Below, piece by piece: positions 1 to 6,777 of a stretch of DNA of 11,804 nucleotides. Origin of the DNA: an uncultured Clostridia bacterium (lineage in GTDB: Bacteria; Bacillota; Clostridia; Christensenellales; Aristaeellaceae); NCBI GenBank assembly GCA_934647145.1, contig CAKUFB010000061.1, positions 1 to 11,804 of the forward strand, given 5' to 3'. Numbering within the stretch: position 1 is the first letter of the stretch; each line of letters begins with the position of its first letter. The translations under genes and the position numbers were made by a program. Under the pieces are notes generated by a model. It worked only from the letters and a program-made list of their open reading frames with translations. It ran no database searches and was not told the DNA's origin.

Positions 1-208
1 GAATCGGCGGCAGCAACCGGCCGTCGGCCCTGCCGACCGGCAGCAAGTGGCAGTCGGCCCTGCCGTCCGGTAGTAGATGGGTGTCGGCAACGCCGACATG
101 AGTTTTTCGGGAGTTCCCGAAAAACCGCAGAATTCGGGAACTCGAATCTATGGTTCCCGAATTCGCCGCCCGAACCGGCGGCAGCAAGTGGCAGTCGGCA
201 CTGCCGAC
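1..208 (+). repeat. Hairpin-rich intergenic element C1 (left end outside window)
   Basis: Three tandem 30-bp units lie at 8-37, 38-67 and 68-97. Each has a near-constant half (CGGCAGCAAGTGG-like) and a 15-nt mini-hairpin such as GTCGGC-CCT-GCCGAC (23-37). The mini-hairpin at 53-67 has one mismatch. Hairpin H1 follows at 103-124, with arms TTTTTCGGGA and TCCCGAAAAA. Hairpin H2 is at 130-164, with 12-bp perfect arms GAATTCGGGAAC / GTTCCCGAATTC around the 11-nt loop TCGAATCTATG. A linker, another constant half and a mini-hairpin at 194-208 (GTCGGC-ACT-GCCGAC) complete it. The element ends 22 nt before the hydrolase start codon, so any promoter for that gene is inside the element or left of the window. 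No credible protein is encoded here. It is the same family as the elements near 1238-1520, 2541-3037, 6267-6777 and 11640-11804. Confidence 0.85.
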
Positions 209-230
209 CCTGCCTGCAAGGAGGAGTTAT

Positions 231-1013
231 ATGCGAATCGCCTGGCTGGGCGCCGCCTCGCTGCGGATTGAGGGAAAAGAGGGAAGCGCCTGGTTTGATC
301 CATACCTGAAGACCTTCAGCACGGGTCTGCCGCCCTTCCCGCTGGAGGCGCTTTCCGGCGCGCAGGCGATTTTCATCACGCATCCGCATCTGGATCACTT
401 CGCGGACATGAACGCGATTACGCCGCGCTGCGCCTGTCCGGTTTACGTCAACGCGCGCGGGCTGGCCATTGCGCGGGAACAGGACTTCGACCTGCCGCGC
501 TTCCGGGAAATCGCGCCGGGGGAGGAGGTGCGCGTGGGCAGTCTGACGGTGCGCGCCTACGCGAGCAGGCACTGCTTCTACGACCGCCCCATCCTCAGGC
601 AGACTGTCCGGCGCGCGGCGCGTCCCGACCACCTGCACGAAGGACTGATGCTCGAGCGGCAAAATCTCCAGTTCCGCATCGACCTGCGGCGGGACGTGCT
701 GGCGTATGAGGTGATCGAGGGCGAAAAGCACGTGTTCCTGCTCGGCTCGGCCAACTGCCGAAACGACGTGGCCTACCCCGCGCACGTGGATCTGCTGGTC
801 TACCCCTATCAGGGACGCAGCGACATGCTCTCCTATTCGCTGGGGATGCTTTCCGGGTTTTCGCCGCGGCGCGTGATGCTCGACCACTTTGACGACGCCT
901 TTCCGCCGGTCTCCGCGCGGATGGACTGCGCGCCGTTTGTGCGCATGGCCGCGAAGCGCTTCCCGGGCGTCGAGGTCTTTACGCCGGTCGAGCAGGCCTT
1001 TTATGAGGTGTAG
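231..1013 (+). CDS. MBL-fold metallo-hydrolase (UlaG/UPF0173-like)
   Basis: A 260-residue cytoplasmic protein of the metallo-beta-lactamase superfamily. The N-terminal strand pattern (MRIAWLGAASLRIE, then WFDPYL) and the motif THPHLDHF near residues 59-66 give the HxHxDH metal site. Later histidines in SRHCFYDRP and LDHFDD could supply the remaining ligands. The order resembles the UlaG/UPF0173 branch, whose members cleave lactones or phosphate esters; the substrate cannot be read from the sequence. The start at 231 is chosen because AAGGAGG lies at 218-224, six bases upstream. The longer frame back to 150 runs through the repeat element and lacks a ribosome site. The DUF4250-type gene begins 36 nt downstream on the same strand and is probably co-transcribed. 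There is no signal peptide. Confidence 0.82.
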   Translation: MRIAWLGAASLRIEGKEGSAWFDPYLKTFSTGLPPFPLEALSGAQAIFITHPHLDHFADMNAITPRCACPVYVNARGLAIAREQDFDLPRFREIAPGEEVRVGSLTVRAYASRHCFYDRPILRQTVRRAARPDHLHEGLMLERQNLQFRIDLRRDVLAYEVIEGEKHVFLLGSANCRNDVAYPAHVDLLVYPYQGRSDMLSYSLGMLSGFSPRRVMLDHFDDAFPPVSARMDCAPFVRMAAKRFPGVEVFTPVEQAFYEV

Positions 1014-1049
1014 GGATTGCCGCCGCAGGCAAAGAAAGGAGGAAACGCC

Positions 1050-1235
1050 ATGCTGCCCAAGGATCCTTATATCCTGCTGAGCTACCTCAACACGCAGCTG
1101 CGGGACAGCTGTCCCACGCTCGAGGAGCTCTGCGCGGCGACGGATCAGGATCGGGACGCGATCGAGGCGCCCCTGAAGCGTATCGGATATGTTTACGACC
1201 CGCAGCGCAATCAGTTCGTGCGGGAAAAGGCCTGA
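1050..1235 (+). CDS. DUF4250-type small protein
   Basis: A 61-residue protein beginning MLPKDPYILLSYLNTQLRD and ending in a GYVYDPQRNQF segment. This matches my memory of the DUF4250 family, small proteins of unknown function widespread in Clostridia: an LPKDP start, an L.S..N..LRD helix, a ..LEELC... helix and a final Y.YD..RNQF strand. The length is normal for the family. The helix-turn-helix-like spacing (TLEELCAATDQDRDAIEAPLKRIGY) could suggest a small winged-helix fold, but that is inference. AAAGGAGG at 1035-1042 fixes the start at 1050. Its stop codon lies in a small hairpin (GCCTG-AAA-CAGGC, 1230-1242) where element C2 begins. It is probably co-transcribed with the upstream hydrolase. 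Confidence 0.8.
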   Translation: MLPKDPYILLSYLNTQLRDSCPTLEELCAATDQDRDAIEAPLKRIGYVYDPQRNQFVREKA

Positions 1236-1237
1236 AA

Positions 1238-1520
1238 CAGGCGCTCTCGGCAGGCTGAGCCTGCACCCGGTTGCTTGCCGCCGGGCAGTGCCCGGTTCCA
1301 CTTGCTGCCGCGGGTTCTATCGACGAATTCGGGAAGCATAAATTGGACTTCCCGAATTCTGCGAATCCGCAAGAGTTTCTCGCGGATTGACGGTCGGGCG
1401 CTGCCCGCTCCCGCTGGGGGAGGCTCTTGAATAGCGCATAGCCTGACAACAGGATGCGCGGCAGCAAGTGGCCGTCGGCCCTGCCGACCGCTCCCCCAGA
1501 CCCCCACCGAAGTTAGTCTG
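1238..1520 (-). repeat. Hairpin-rich intergenic element C2
   Basis: Read on the minus strand, it runs from the end of the dihydrouridine synthase towards the DUF4250-type gene. First comes a branched fold, 1499-1414: arms CTCCCCCAG / CTGGGGGAG enclose a mini-hairpin (1474-1488) and a hairpin with arms GCGCAT / ATGCGC (1434-1459). Next are a mini-hairpin (1395-1407), H1 (1364-1388, arms AATCCGC / GCGGATT plus an inner GAG-TTT-CTC), and H2 (1325-1359, arms GAATTCGGGAAG / CTTCCCGAATTC, sense loop TCCAATTTATG). Two mini-hairpins finish it: 1281-1295 (CCGGGC-AGT-GCCCGG) and 1250-1264 (GCAGGC-TGA-GCCTGC). Positions 1412-1512 match 2898-2998 with one difference. The element occupies the whole gap between two convergent genes. 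Confidence 0.85.
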
Positions 1521-1532
1521 CTGCCCAGCCGG

Positions 1533-1557
1533 CTTCATCGTTTACGGGGCGATGAAG
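1533..1557 (-). terminator. Hairpin over the dihydrouridine synthase stop codon
   Basis: Perfect 8-bp arms CTTCATCG (1533-1540) and CGATGAAG (1550-1557) enclose nine bases that contain the TAA stop codon (1542-1544). The hairpin therefore includes the last codons of the gene. No run of T follows on the minus strand, so it is not a classical intrinsic terminator. It could be a transcript 3'-end structure or a Rho-dependent end. Termination is an inference from position only. Confidence 0.35.
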
Positions 1558-2489
1558 CGGGGCGCGGGGTCGAGCGGACAGCGCTCGAAAAGCTGGTCGA
1601 CGGCGGTCAGATACTCCCTGAGCGAGCTCGATTTTCTGATGCGCTTGAAGTACTTTTCCGGCGAAATGAAGGAGTAGCGCAGGTAAAACCACAGCTCCTT
1701 GAGGCGGTACAGCACGTTCTGATCGCCGGAGAGCTGGCGCGCATAGCCCTCGAGAAGCGCGTCATGGAAGGCGCGCAGACGTGCGGCGTCCGCATCGCCG
1801 GTGAGCAGACCGGGGCTGGCCAGCAGGCCGCGTCCCAGCATGGCGCGCTGAAGCCCGGCAAGGCGCCCAGAAAGCGCGTCGACCTCCTCGCGCGAAAACA
1901 GATCGCCATTGTAGCAGACCGGCGCGCGGCTTTCACGAAGCGCCAGCGCGGCGTATTCAGGCCGGGTGGGGCGTTTGTACAGGTCGGCCCGCACGCGGGG
2001 ATGCACGATCAGCTCGCTGAGCGGGAAGCGGTTATAAACCTCCAGCAGGCATTCGAAGTCCGCCGGATCCTCCATCCCCAGCCGGGTCTTGACGCTCAGG
2101 CGCATGCCGGCGTCCGCTGAAAAAAAGCCGTCGAGCAGCGCGGCGATGGCGTCCGGCTCGCTCAGAAAGCCCGCGCCCTTGCCCTTTGAAACCACGGTGG
2201 CCGAGGGACAGCCCAGGTTCAGGTTGATCTCGTCGTAGCCCATTTCGCGGAGCAGCTGTGCGCCCCACAAAAGGTCGTCGAGCGACCGGGTCAGGATCTG
2301 CGGCGTGACCGGAACGCCCCGGTTGTGCTCGGGCAGCACTTCGTTTTTGTCCCGGGTGGTCAGCGCGCGATCTCTGACAGGGGAGAGAAAAGGAGTGTAG
2401 TAGCGCGCCAGACCGGGATAAAACCGCCGGTGAGCCTGCCGGTACACATAGCCTGTCAGCCCTTCCATCGGCGCAAGCGAATAGTTCAT
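1542..2489 (-). CDS. tRNA-dihydrouridine synthase (Dus family)
   Basis: A 315-residue FMN enzyme that reduces specific uridines of tRNA to dihydrouridine with NAD(P)H. The N-terminus MNYSLAPMEGLTG is the usual Dus opening. NLGCPS with Cys94 is the catalytic cysteine motif, and SVKTRLG (Lys134) and IVHPR (His163) are the conserved substrate and flavin residues. CYNGDLFS (near 192-199) is the phosphate-binding part of the FMN site. The length is normal for the family. The frame stays open upstream for another 168 codons, but that extension is the translated repeat element C3; family length and the APMEG opening support the start at 2489. The ribosome site is weak (TGGA). No clear -10/-35 pair is visible upstream, where the edge of C3 lies about 50 nt away. 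Which of the DusA/B/C subfamilies it belongs to is not resolved. Confidence 0.93.
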   Translation of the reverse strand: MNYSLAPMEGLTGYVYRQAHRRFYPGLARYYTPFLSPVRDRALTTRDKNEVLPEHNRGVPVTPQILTRSLDDLLWGAQLLREMGYDEINLNLGCPSATVVSKGKGAGFLSEPDAIAALLDGFFSADAGMRLSVKTRLGMEDPADFECLLEVYNRFPLSELIVHPRVRADLYKRPTRPEYAALALRESRAPVCYNGDLFSREEVDALSGRLAGLQRAMLGRGLLASPGLLTGDADAARLRAFHDALLEGYARQLSGDQNVLYRLKELWFYLRYSFISPEKYFKRIRKSSSLREYLTAVDQLFERCPLDPAPRFIAP

Positions 2490-2540
2490 TATATCAGTCC
2501 ATTTCAAATCAATTATGTGTACGTCCCTCGGCCGCTTCTG

Positions 2541-3037
2541 ACTGTCAAAAAACCGGGAGAGCTCGAGAGGACCGCAGCCCTTTCGACCGGGCAGTGCCCG
2601 GCTCCACTTGCTGCCGGTCGGCAGTGCCTGCACCCGCCTGCTGCCGCGGGTTCTGGCGACGAATTCGGGAACCATAGATTCGAGTTCCCGAATTCTCCGA
2701 ATCCACGGAATTCTCCGTGGATTGACGGTCGGCGTTGCCGACTCGGGCAGTGCAAATATACAGCGTGGGCACGGGGCGGTTTTTGTAAATCCCATTTTCC
2801 AGAGAAAATATCGTTTCCTTGCAGGCTCCGCGCCCGAAAAATCTTCGATTTTTAGCGGAGACTGGAGAGGGCGGCAGTGGCGGGCGCTGCCCGCCCTCGC
2901 TGGGGGAGGCTCTTGAATAGCGCATAGCCTGACAATAGGATGCGCGGCAGCAAGTGGCCGTCGGCCCTGCCGACCGCTCCCCCAGACCCCCACCGAAGCT
3001 TGCTTGCCGGGCGGCAGGTGGGCGCGGACTCAGTCCG
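2541..3037 (-). repeat. Hairpin-rich intergenic element C3
   Basis: This is one of the two longest copies. In minus-strand order it holds a mini-hairpin over the DUF6179-type stop codon (3037-3025) and a branched fold with arms CTGGGGGAG (2900-2908) and CTCCCCCAG (2977-2985). Then come a 7-bp mini-hairpin (2879-2895) and a block of about 134 bp shared with C4 (2745-2878). That block contains an AT hairpin AAAAATC-TTC-GATTTTT (2837-2853). A mini-hairpin (2728-2742), H1 (2700-2723, arms AATCCACGGA / TCCGTGGATT) and H2 (2661-2695, sense loop TCGAATCTATG, as in C1) follow. Two mini-hairpins come next, 2617-2631 (imperfect) and 2587-2601, then a tail ending in TGTCAAAAA (2543-2551). The outer edge at 2541 is set by where identity to C4 (6267) begins. 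No protein is supported. Confidence 0.85.
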
Positions 3038-4370
3038 ACTCCCGAATCCGTGCCAGCGCGGCGTCGAAACGGCGCCTTTCGGCGGGAGAGAGCGCGGCGC
3101 GCCGGGCGAAAAGCGCCTGATGCAGCATGCGTTCGGCGGGACGTTCGAGCGCTGAGCAGTCCGGGTAGAGGTGCGTGAGCGCAAGAAAGTCCGCGTATGG
3201 AAGACTGCGCACCAGCAGGTTCAGGTCTTCCTCGCGCCAGGACAGATCGCTCAGCAGGTCGATAAAGTCGGCCAGGGAGTGAACGCCCGCCAGCGTCAGG
3301 CGCACGCGCGCCTCGCCCTGAACCGGCCGCAGCGCGTCGAGCAGCCGCTGATACTCGGCGTCCGTCATGCGTTCGCCGTAGTTCAGCAGCAGTTCGGCTT
3401 CGCTTTCCACACCGGCGGGGGTCAGGAAGGTGCGCTCAAGCATGCCGGCGCGCGCGGCGGTATGGATGTGCGATGCGAGCCGGGGGAGGCATTTTTGCGC
3501 ATAGGAGAAGGCATGGACAGGCAAACGCTCCCGCAGCGCCTCGAGCGCCTGAACGAGCTGTGCGCGAATTGCGGACACGTCCAGCGGGGAAAGCAGCGCC
3601 GCGAGCCGGTTCACATCGTCTGCGCTCAGCCTGAGACGCCAGGGATTCCTGCCCAGCAGCCCGAGTCCCAGCGCCGCGAGCAGCGGATACTCGAGCAGGT
3701 TGATCGGGGAGTCGGCGTACTCGCGGGACAGACTGAGCAGCACTCGATGCACGTCGTCCGGGTCAAACTGGCGCAGGATGGCGTTTTCGGCCTCGACGGA
3801 GCGCAGATACTGCTCGATAAACTCCACGCCGTCCAGCGCCGGCCTGCCCAGAAGCGGCGGATAATCGGCGGTGATGTGGATTTCGTGGGCGGAAAACTGC
3901 GGGCGGTAGAGCCTGAAAAAGCCGTTCACGCCCTCCTCGATCGTCAGGCGATAGAAGCGGTTGGGCGTGCGGAACAGACCGGACAGGATTCGCTGCTGCA
4001 TCAGCCGGCACAGGCTCAACCGGCGGCGAACAAGCGCGATTCCGTCCTCGTAGAGCACCGAAACGGGCACATTTTGGAGCGTTTCGAGCGCCTTTTCGGG
4101 GGACTCCTCGGCCTTGAGCCGCAGGCTGAGCACGAACAGCAGACTGGCGAGCAGCTCCTGCGCCTGCTCAAGCCGTATGGAGCTGCTCCGGCCGCGATTG
4201 AACTTGTCGGTCTGCGCGGCCAGCAGCGTCAGCAGGCTTTCCTGCAGCGACTGAAACTGGCCGTCCGTCATCAGCCCCAGGCGCAGCGCCTGCCCGGTCA
4301 GCGATTGCAGATAGCATCGCGCGTCCAGCTTCTCCGGGCGCAGGGAGGAGGCGCGAGACAGCTCGTTCAT
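3030..4370 (-). CDS. DUF6179-type conserved protein of unknown function
   Basis: A 446-residue, helix-rich protein without signal peptide or membrane segments. The opening MNELSRASSLRPEKLDARCYLQSL, the LL.AQTDKFNRGRSSSIR segment and the long leucine-rich remainder match my memory of the DUF6179 family, which in Clostridia is usually next to DUF6323; I hold this at moderate confidence. No catalytic motif is recognisable. The start at 4370 is supported by GGAGG at 4378-4382 and by an ATGA overlap with the stop codon of the upstream gene, so the two are translationally coupled. A longer frame to 4916 reads the upstream gene out of frame and is rejected. The stop codon TGA (3030-3032) is exactly the 3-nt loop of a mini-hairpin of element C3, so the repeat reaches into the end of the gene. 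Confidence 0.75.
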   Translation of the reverse strand: MNELSRASSLRPEKLDARCYLQSLTGQALRLGLMTDGQFQSLQESLLTLLAAQTDKFNRGRSSSIRLEQAQELLASLLFVLSLRLKAEESPEKALETLQNVPVSVLYEDGIALVRRRLSLCRLMQQRILSGLFRTPNRFYRLTIEEGVNGFFRLYRPQFSAHEIHITADYPPLLGRPALDGVEFIEQYLRSVEAENAILRQFDPDDVHRVLLSLSREYADSPINLLEYPLLAALGLGLLGRNPWRLRLSADDVNRLAALLSPLDVSAIRAQLVQALEALRERLPVHAFSYAQKCLPRLASHIHTAARAGMLERTFLTPAGVESEAELLLNYGERMTDAEYQRLLDALRPVQGEARVRLTLAGVHSLADFIDLLSDLSWREEDLNLLVRSLPYADFLALTHLYPDCSALERPAERMLHQALFARRAALSPAERRRFDAALARIRESD

Positions 4371-4846
4371 ACCCACGCCTCCGTATCCAGGCGGAAGCTC
4401 CTGAAGCTGCGCCCCTCGTGAAGATGCTGCGCCAGCGCGGGCAGCGCCTGCCAGGCCAGCAGGTCGATCGACCCGGCGCATACTCCGTTGAACGCCTGCT
4501 TCATGAAGGCGGCCAGCTCCGCGTCCGAGAGCAGATCGAGCGTCTCGTTCTTGAACTCGTAGAACAGGTCGATCAGTGCGCGCAGCGTCTCGGCATAGCT
4601 GTCCTGGCAGAGGTAGGGCGAATCGCAAAACGCCCGGATCAATCGCTCGATCACCCCGCCGCCGAACTCGACGCGGCCGGTTTTCTTCAGACTCTCCGCG
4701 CGGGCGGCCACCAGCGAAAGCGCCTGGTCTTCGGTCAGGCGAAGGCCGTGCGCCTCCGTTTCCTCGTTGAGCGCGAGCAGGGACTGCGCCGCCTGCCTTT
4801 CCAGCAGCGCGTTCTGGCCGAGCAGCAGGGACAGATTGGTTTGCAT
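4367..4846 (-). CDS. DUF6323-type conserved protein of unknown function
   Basis: A 159-residue soluble protein. LTEDQALSLVAARAESLKKTGRVEFGGGVIERLIRAFCDSPYLCQDSY, FYEFKNETLDLLSDAELAAFMK and the C.GS.D.L segment match the DUF6323 pattern as I recall it. The function is unknown. AAAGGAGG sits five bases before the ATG at 4846, and a consensus promoter is at 4888-4916. The gene is first in a two-gene operon and overlaps the DUF6179-type gene by 4 nt (ATGA). I recall such pairs being conserved in spore-forming Clostridia, which suggests the products act together, but nothing here shows the role. It has normal composition and no sign of damage. Confidence 0.8.
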   Translation of the reverse strand: MQTNLSLLLGQNALLERQAAQSLLALNEETEAHGLRLTEDQALSLVAARAESLKKTGRVEFGGGVIERLIRAFCDSPYLCQDSYAETLRALIDLFYEFKNETLDLLSDAELAAFMKQAFNGVCAGSIDLLAWQALPALAQHLHEGRSFRSFRLDTEAWV

Positions 4847-4887
4847 AGAGGCCTCCTTTGTCGTAAGCGCCGGTTTTCAGGGAAGCT

Positions 4888-4916
4888 ATTATAATACAAA
4901 CGTCTGCGCTTGTCAA
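4888..4916 (-). promoter_or_regulatory. Consensus sigma-A promoter of the DUF6323/DUF6179 operon
   Basis: On the minus strand there is a perfect -35 TTGACA (4911-4916), a 17-nt spacer and a perfect -10 TATAAT (4888-4893). The -10 lies 41 nt upstream of the start codon at 4846. All twelve bases match the consensus, so strong expression is expected unless repressed. No operator palindrome is obvious around it. Confidence 0.85.
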
Positions 4917-4952
4917 CGCGCGCGCGGATTAGAATTTCCTGAGGAAGGCCGC

Positions 4953-6182
4953 TCAGCGGGGGAAGAGGGCGAAGGGATCGGCGGCGCGCACCGGCTCGGC
5001 GAACTCCAGGCGAACGACCGGATACATTTCGTCGAAATCACGCTCCCTGAAGCCGGAAATCTCGATTCGCCCCTGCGCGCGGCAGGCGGTGAGCGGCGCC
5101 TTCGTGGACAGCATGCAGGCGGCGGCCGGCTCGCCCGCGAGCTTCCACAAAAAGACCCGGCCCTCATAGGGCCTGCGGTTCATCAGCAGATAGGCAAATC
5201 GCCCCTTCGTGGCGACCGGCCCGAAGGAGGTGCCCTCGAACCAGGGGGGAAGCTGCCGCGTGGTGCCGTAGAACGCCTCGCCGTTTGCGCGCATCCAGTC
5301 GCCCACGCGCCGAAGCAGCGCCTGCTGCTCGTCCGGAATGCGGCCGTCCGGGTCGGGAGAGACGTTGAGCAGGAGGTTGCAGCCGTTGACCGCCGCGCCG
5401 CGGATTCGCTCCATGACCTCGCGCAGGCTGATGCACGGATCGCCCGGGCGGTATCCCCAGGCCTCGGCGGTCAGCGAGTCGCAGATTTCCTGCGGCCTGT
5501 CCGAGGCGGCCATCACGCCGTAGCCCGTGCGCTCGGGGGTGCCGAAGTCGGCGCGCATGCCGGCGCGCCCGTTGATCAGTATGCCCGGCTGCAGCTCGCG
5601 CACCAGCTTCTCCAGCCGGCCGGCCTGCCAGGCATCGCGCGGGTAATCGACCAGGCCGAAGTGGGGCGCGTCGCCGCCGTCGAACCAGAGAATGTCGATT
5701 TTTCCGTAGCCGGTCAGCAGCTCGCGCAGCTGCGCCTCGTAGACCCGCATGAACTCCGCCCAGCCCTCCGGATCCCTCTGCGGGCCGTTGAAATAGCCCG
5801 GGTACTGCCAGTCCTTGACCGAAAAGTACAGCCCCACCCGCAGGCCGTGTCGGCGGCACGCGTCCACGTATTCGCGCACGAAGTCGCGCCCGGCCGCGGT
5901 TTTCGCGCTGCAGAAGCCGGTCGTCCGGGTGTCGAACAGGCAGAAGCCGTCGTGGTGCTTGGCGGTCATGACCATGTACCTCATGCCCGCGCCGCAGGCC
6001 AGGCGCGCCCATTCGTCTGCGTCGAACCGCCCCGGCTGAAAGCGGCCGGCCAGCGCGCGGTATTTTTCCGCCGGTATCGCCGAGGTGTACATCGCCCATT
6101 CGCCCAGGCCGTGCAGGGCGTACAGCCCCCAGTGTATGAACAGCCCGAACCCCGCCTCCCGGAACCACTGCGTATCCGTCAT
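4953..6182 (-). CDS. GH29 alpha-L-fucosidase
   Basis: A 409-residue glycoside hydrolase of family GH29, which releases alpha-linked L-fucose from glycans with retention of configuration. FGLFIHWGLY (12-21), the histidine pair in TAKHHDGFCLF (73-83) and ILWFDGGD (164-171) are the family signatures. Asp168 of WFDGG is the expected nucleophile. NLLLNVSPDPDG is another typical GH29 segment. There is no signal peptide, so it probably works in the cytoplasm on imported fucosyl-oligosaccharides; the C-terminal domain is short. GGAGG lies eight bases before the ATG at 6182. It has its own promoter with a LacI-type palindrome and is monocistronic. Only 36 nt and no clear terminator separate its stop from the -35 of the next operon, so read-through is possible. 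The acid/base residue cannot be assigned by eye. Confidence 0.92.
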   Translation of the reverse strand: MTDTQWFREAGFGLFIHWGLYALHGLGEWAMYTSAIPAEKYRALAGRFQPGRFDADEWARLACGAGMRYMVMTAKHHDGFCLFDTRTTGFCSAKTAAGRDFVREYVDACRRHGLRVGLYFSVKDWQYPGYFNGPQRDPEGWAEFMRVYEAQLRELLTGYGKIDILWFDGGDAPHFGLVDYPRDAWQAGRLEKLVRELQPGILINGRAGMRADFGTPERTGYGVMAASDRPQEICDSLTAEAWGYRPGDPCISLREVMERIRGAAVNGCNLLLNVSPDPDGRIPDEQQALLRRVGDWMRANGEAFYGTTRQLPPWFEGTSFGPVATKGRFAYLLMNRRPYEGRVFLWKLAGEPAAACMLSTKAPLTACRAQGRIEISGFRERDFDEMYPVVRLEFAEPVRAADPFALFPR

Positions 6183-6206
6183 GAAAACCCCTCCGATCGA
6201 TCAAAT

Positions 6207-6218
6207 AGAAACGTTTCT
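6207..6218. promoter_or_regulatory. Palindromic operator in the fucosidase leader
   Basis: AGAAACGTTTCT is a perfect 12-bp palindrome with a central CG. It lies just downstream of the -10, around the expected transcription start. LacI/GalR-family regulators typically bind such AAACGTTT-type sites, and CcpA sites look similar. Repression released by a sugar is the natural inference. No regulator gene is in the window. Confidence 0.55.
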
Positions 6219-6226
6219 CTGACGAT

Positions 6227-6255
6227 ATGATAGCAAAGCGCGCCTGAGAAGTCAA
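6227..6255 (-). promoter_or_regulatory. Promoter of the fucosidase gene
   Basis: On the minus strand there is a -35 TTGACT (6250-6255), a 17-nt spacer and a -10 TATCAT (6227-6232), 44 nt upstream of the fucosidase start codon. The -35 lies inside the left copy of the 31-bp direct repeat. The right copy at 6778-6808 carries the same -35 but no -10. Confidence 0.7.
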
Positions 6256-6266
6256 GCGCGCTTCGG
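6236..6266. repeat. 31-bp direct repeat, left copy
   Basis: Identical over all 31 bases to 6778-6808, beginning AAGCGCGCCTGAG and ending GCGCGCTTCGG. It contains an inverted repeat (AAGCGCGC ... GCGCGCTT) and the -35 box of the fucosidase promoter. The two copies lie directly outside element C4. Confidence 0.9.
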
Positions 6267-6777
6267 ACTGTCAAAAACCCCGGAGAGCTCGAGAGGGCCG
6301 CAGCCCTTTCGACCGGGCAGTGCCTATCTCCACTTGCTGCCGGTCGGCAGTGCCGACTGCCACCTGCTGCCGCCGGGCAGGCTGAGCCTGCACCCGCCTG
6401 CTGCCGCCGGACAGAACACGAAACCAGCCGCCATAAATTGGAGCGGCTGATTTCTCCGGTTTTCCGGAATTCTCCGAAAAACTCTTGTCGGCGTTGCCGA
6501 CTCGAGCAGTGTAAATGCGCAGCGTGAGCACGGGGCGGTTTTTGTAAATCCCATTTTCCAGAGCAAAAATCGTTTCCCTGCAGGCTCCGCGCCCGAAAAA
6601 ACTTTGATTTTTAGCGGAGACTGGAGAGGGTGGCAGGGAGGCTGAAAACCCTTTGGGTTTTCAGGTTTCGCCCTTGGCGAAACTGCCGACGGCTCAAACC
6701 GTAGATTTGAGGCGCGGCACCTGGCGGGGGAGCGTGCTTCCCCGGCCACCAGCTTGTCAAATTTTTTTGACAAGCTG
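6267..6777 (-). repeat. Hairpin-rich element C4, inserted between 31-bp direct repeats
   Basis: A 511-bp copy with inverted ends: TGTCAAAAA at 6269-6277 and TTTTTGACA at 6764-6772. In minus-strand order it has a palindrome (6751-6776, arms AGCTTGTCAAA / TTTGACAAGCT) and two 3-nt-loop hairpins. These are GTTTCGCC-CTT-GGCGAAAC (6665-6683) and arms CTGAAAACCC / GGGTTTTCAG (6642-6664). Then come the block shared with C3 (6504-6637), a mini-hairpin (6487-6501), H1 (6459-6482), and H2 (6420-6454). The H2 stem is unrelated in sequence (sense arms GAAATCAGCCGC / GCGGCTGGTTTC) but the loop is the same as in C2 (TCCAATTTATG). Mini-hairpins 6377-6391, 6343-6357 and 6313-6327 (imperfect) follow. The branched fold of C2 and C3 is replaced here by other hairpins. 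No transposase or credible protein is encoded. Confidence 0.85.

Noticed and set aside
8..97. 30-bp tandem units that look like a short CRISPR array
   Set aside because: The variable part of each unit is a 15-nt palindrome, not a unique spacer of about 30 nt. The same units occur singly throughout the intergenic regions, and no cas genes are present.
2490..2993. N-terminal extension of the dihydrouridine synthase frame by 168 codons
   Set aside because: The extension reads through repeat element C3, the family normally starts at the APMEG region, and a similar peptide start appears from the unrelated copy in C2.
2976..2998. G-rich strand that might form a G-quadruplex in C2/C3 (sense GGGGG-TCT-GGGGG)
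   Set aside because: The second G-run is one arm of the perfect CTGGGGGAG / CTCCCCCAG stem, which explains it better. Further runs are short.
4371..4916. 628-codon version of the DUF6179-type gene starting at 4916
   Set aside because: It would read the DUF6323-type gene in the wrong frame, and 4370 has a good ribosome site and the ATGA overlap.
6236..6266. Intrinsic terminator of the metalloprotease gene built on the AAGCGCGC inverted repeat
   Set aside because: No T-run follows on the minus strand, and the same bases form the -35 region of the fucosidase promoter.
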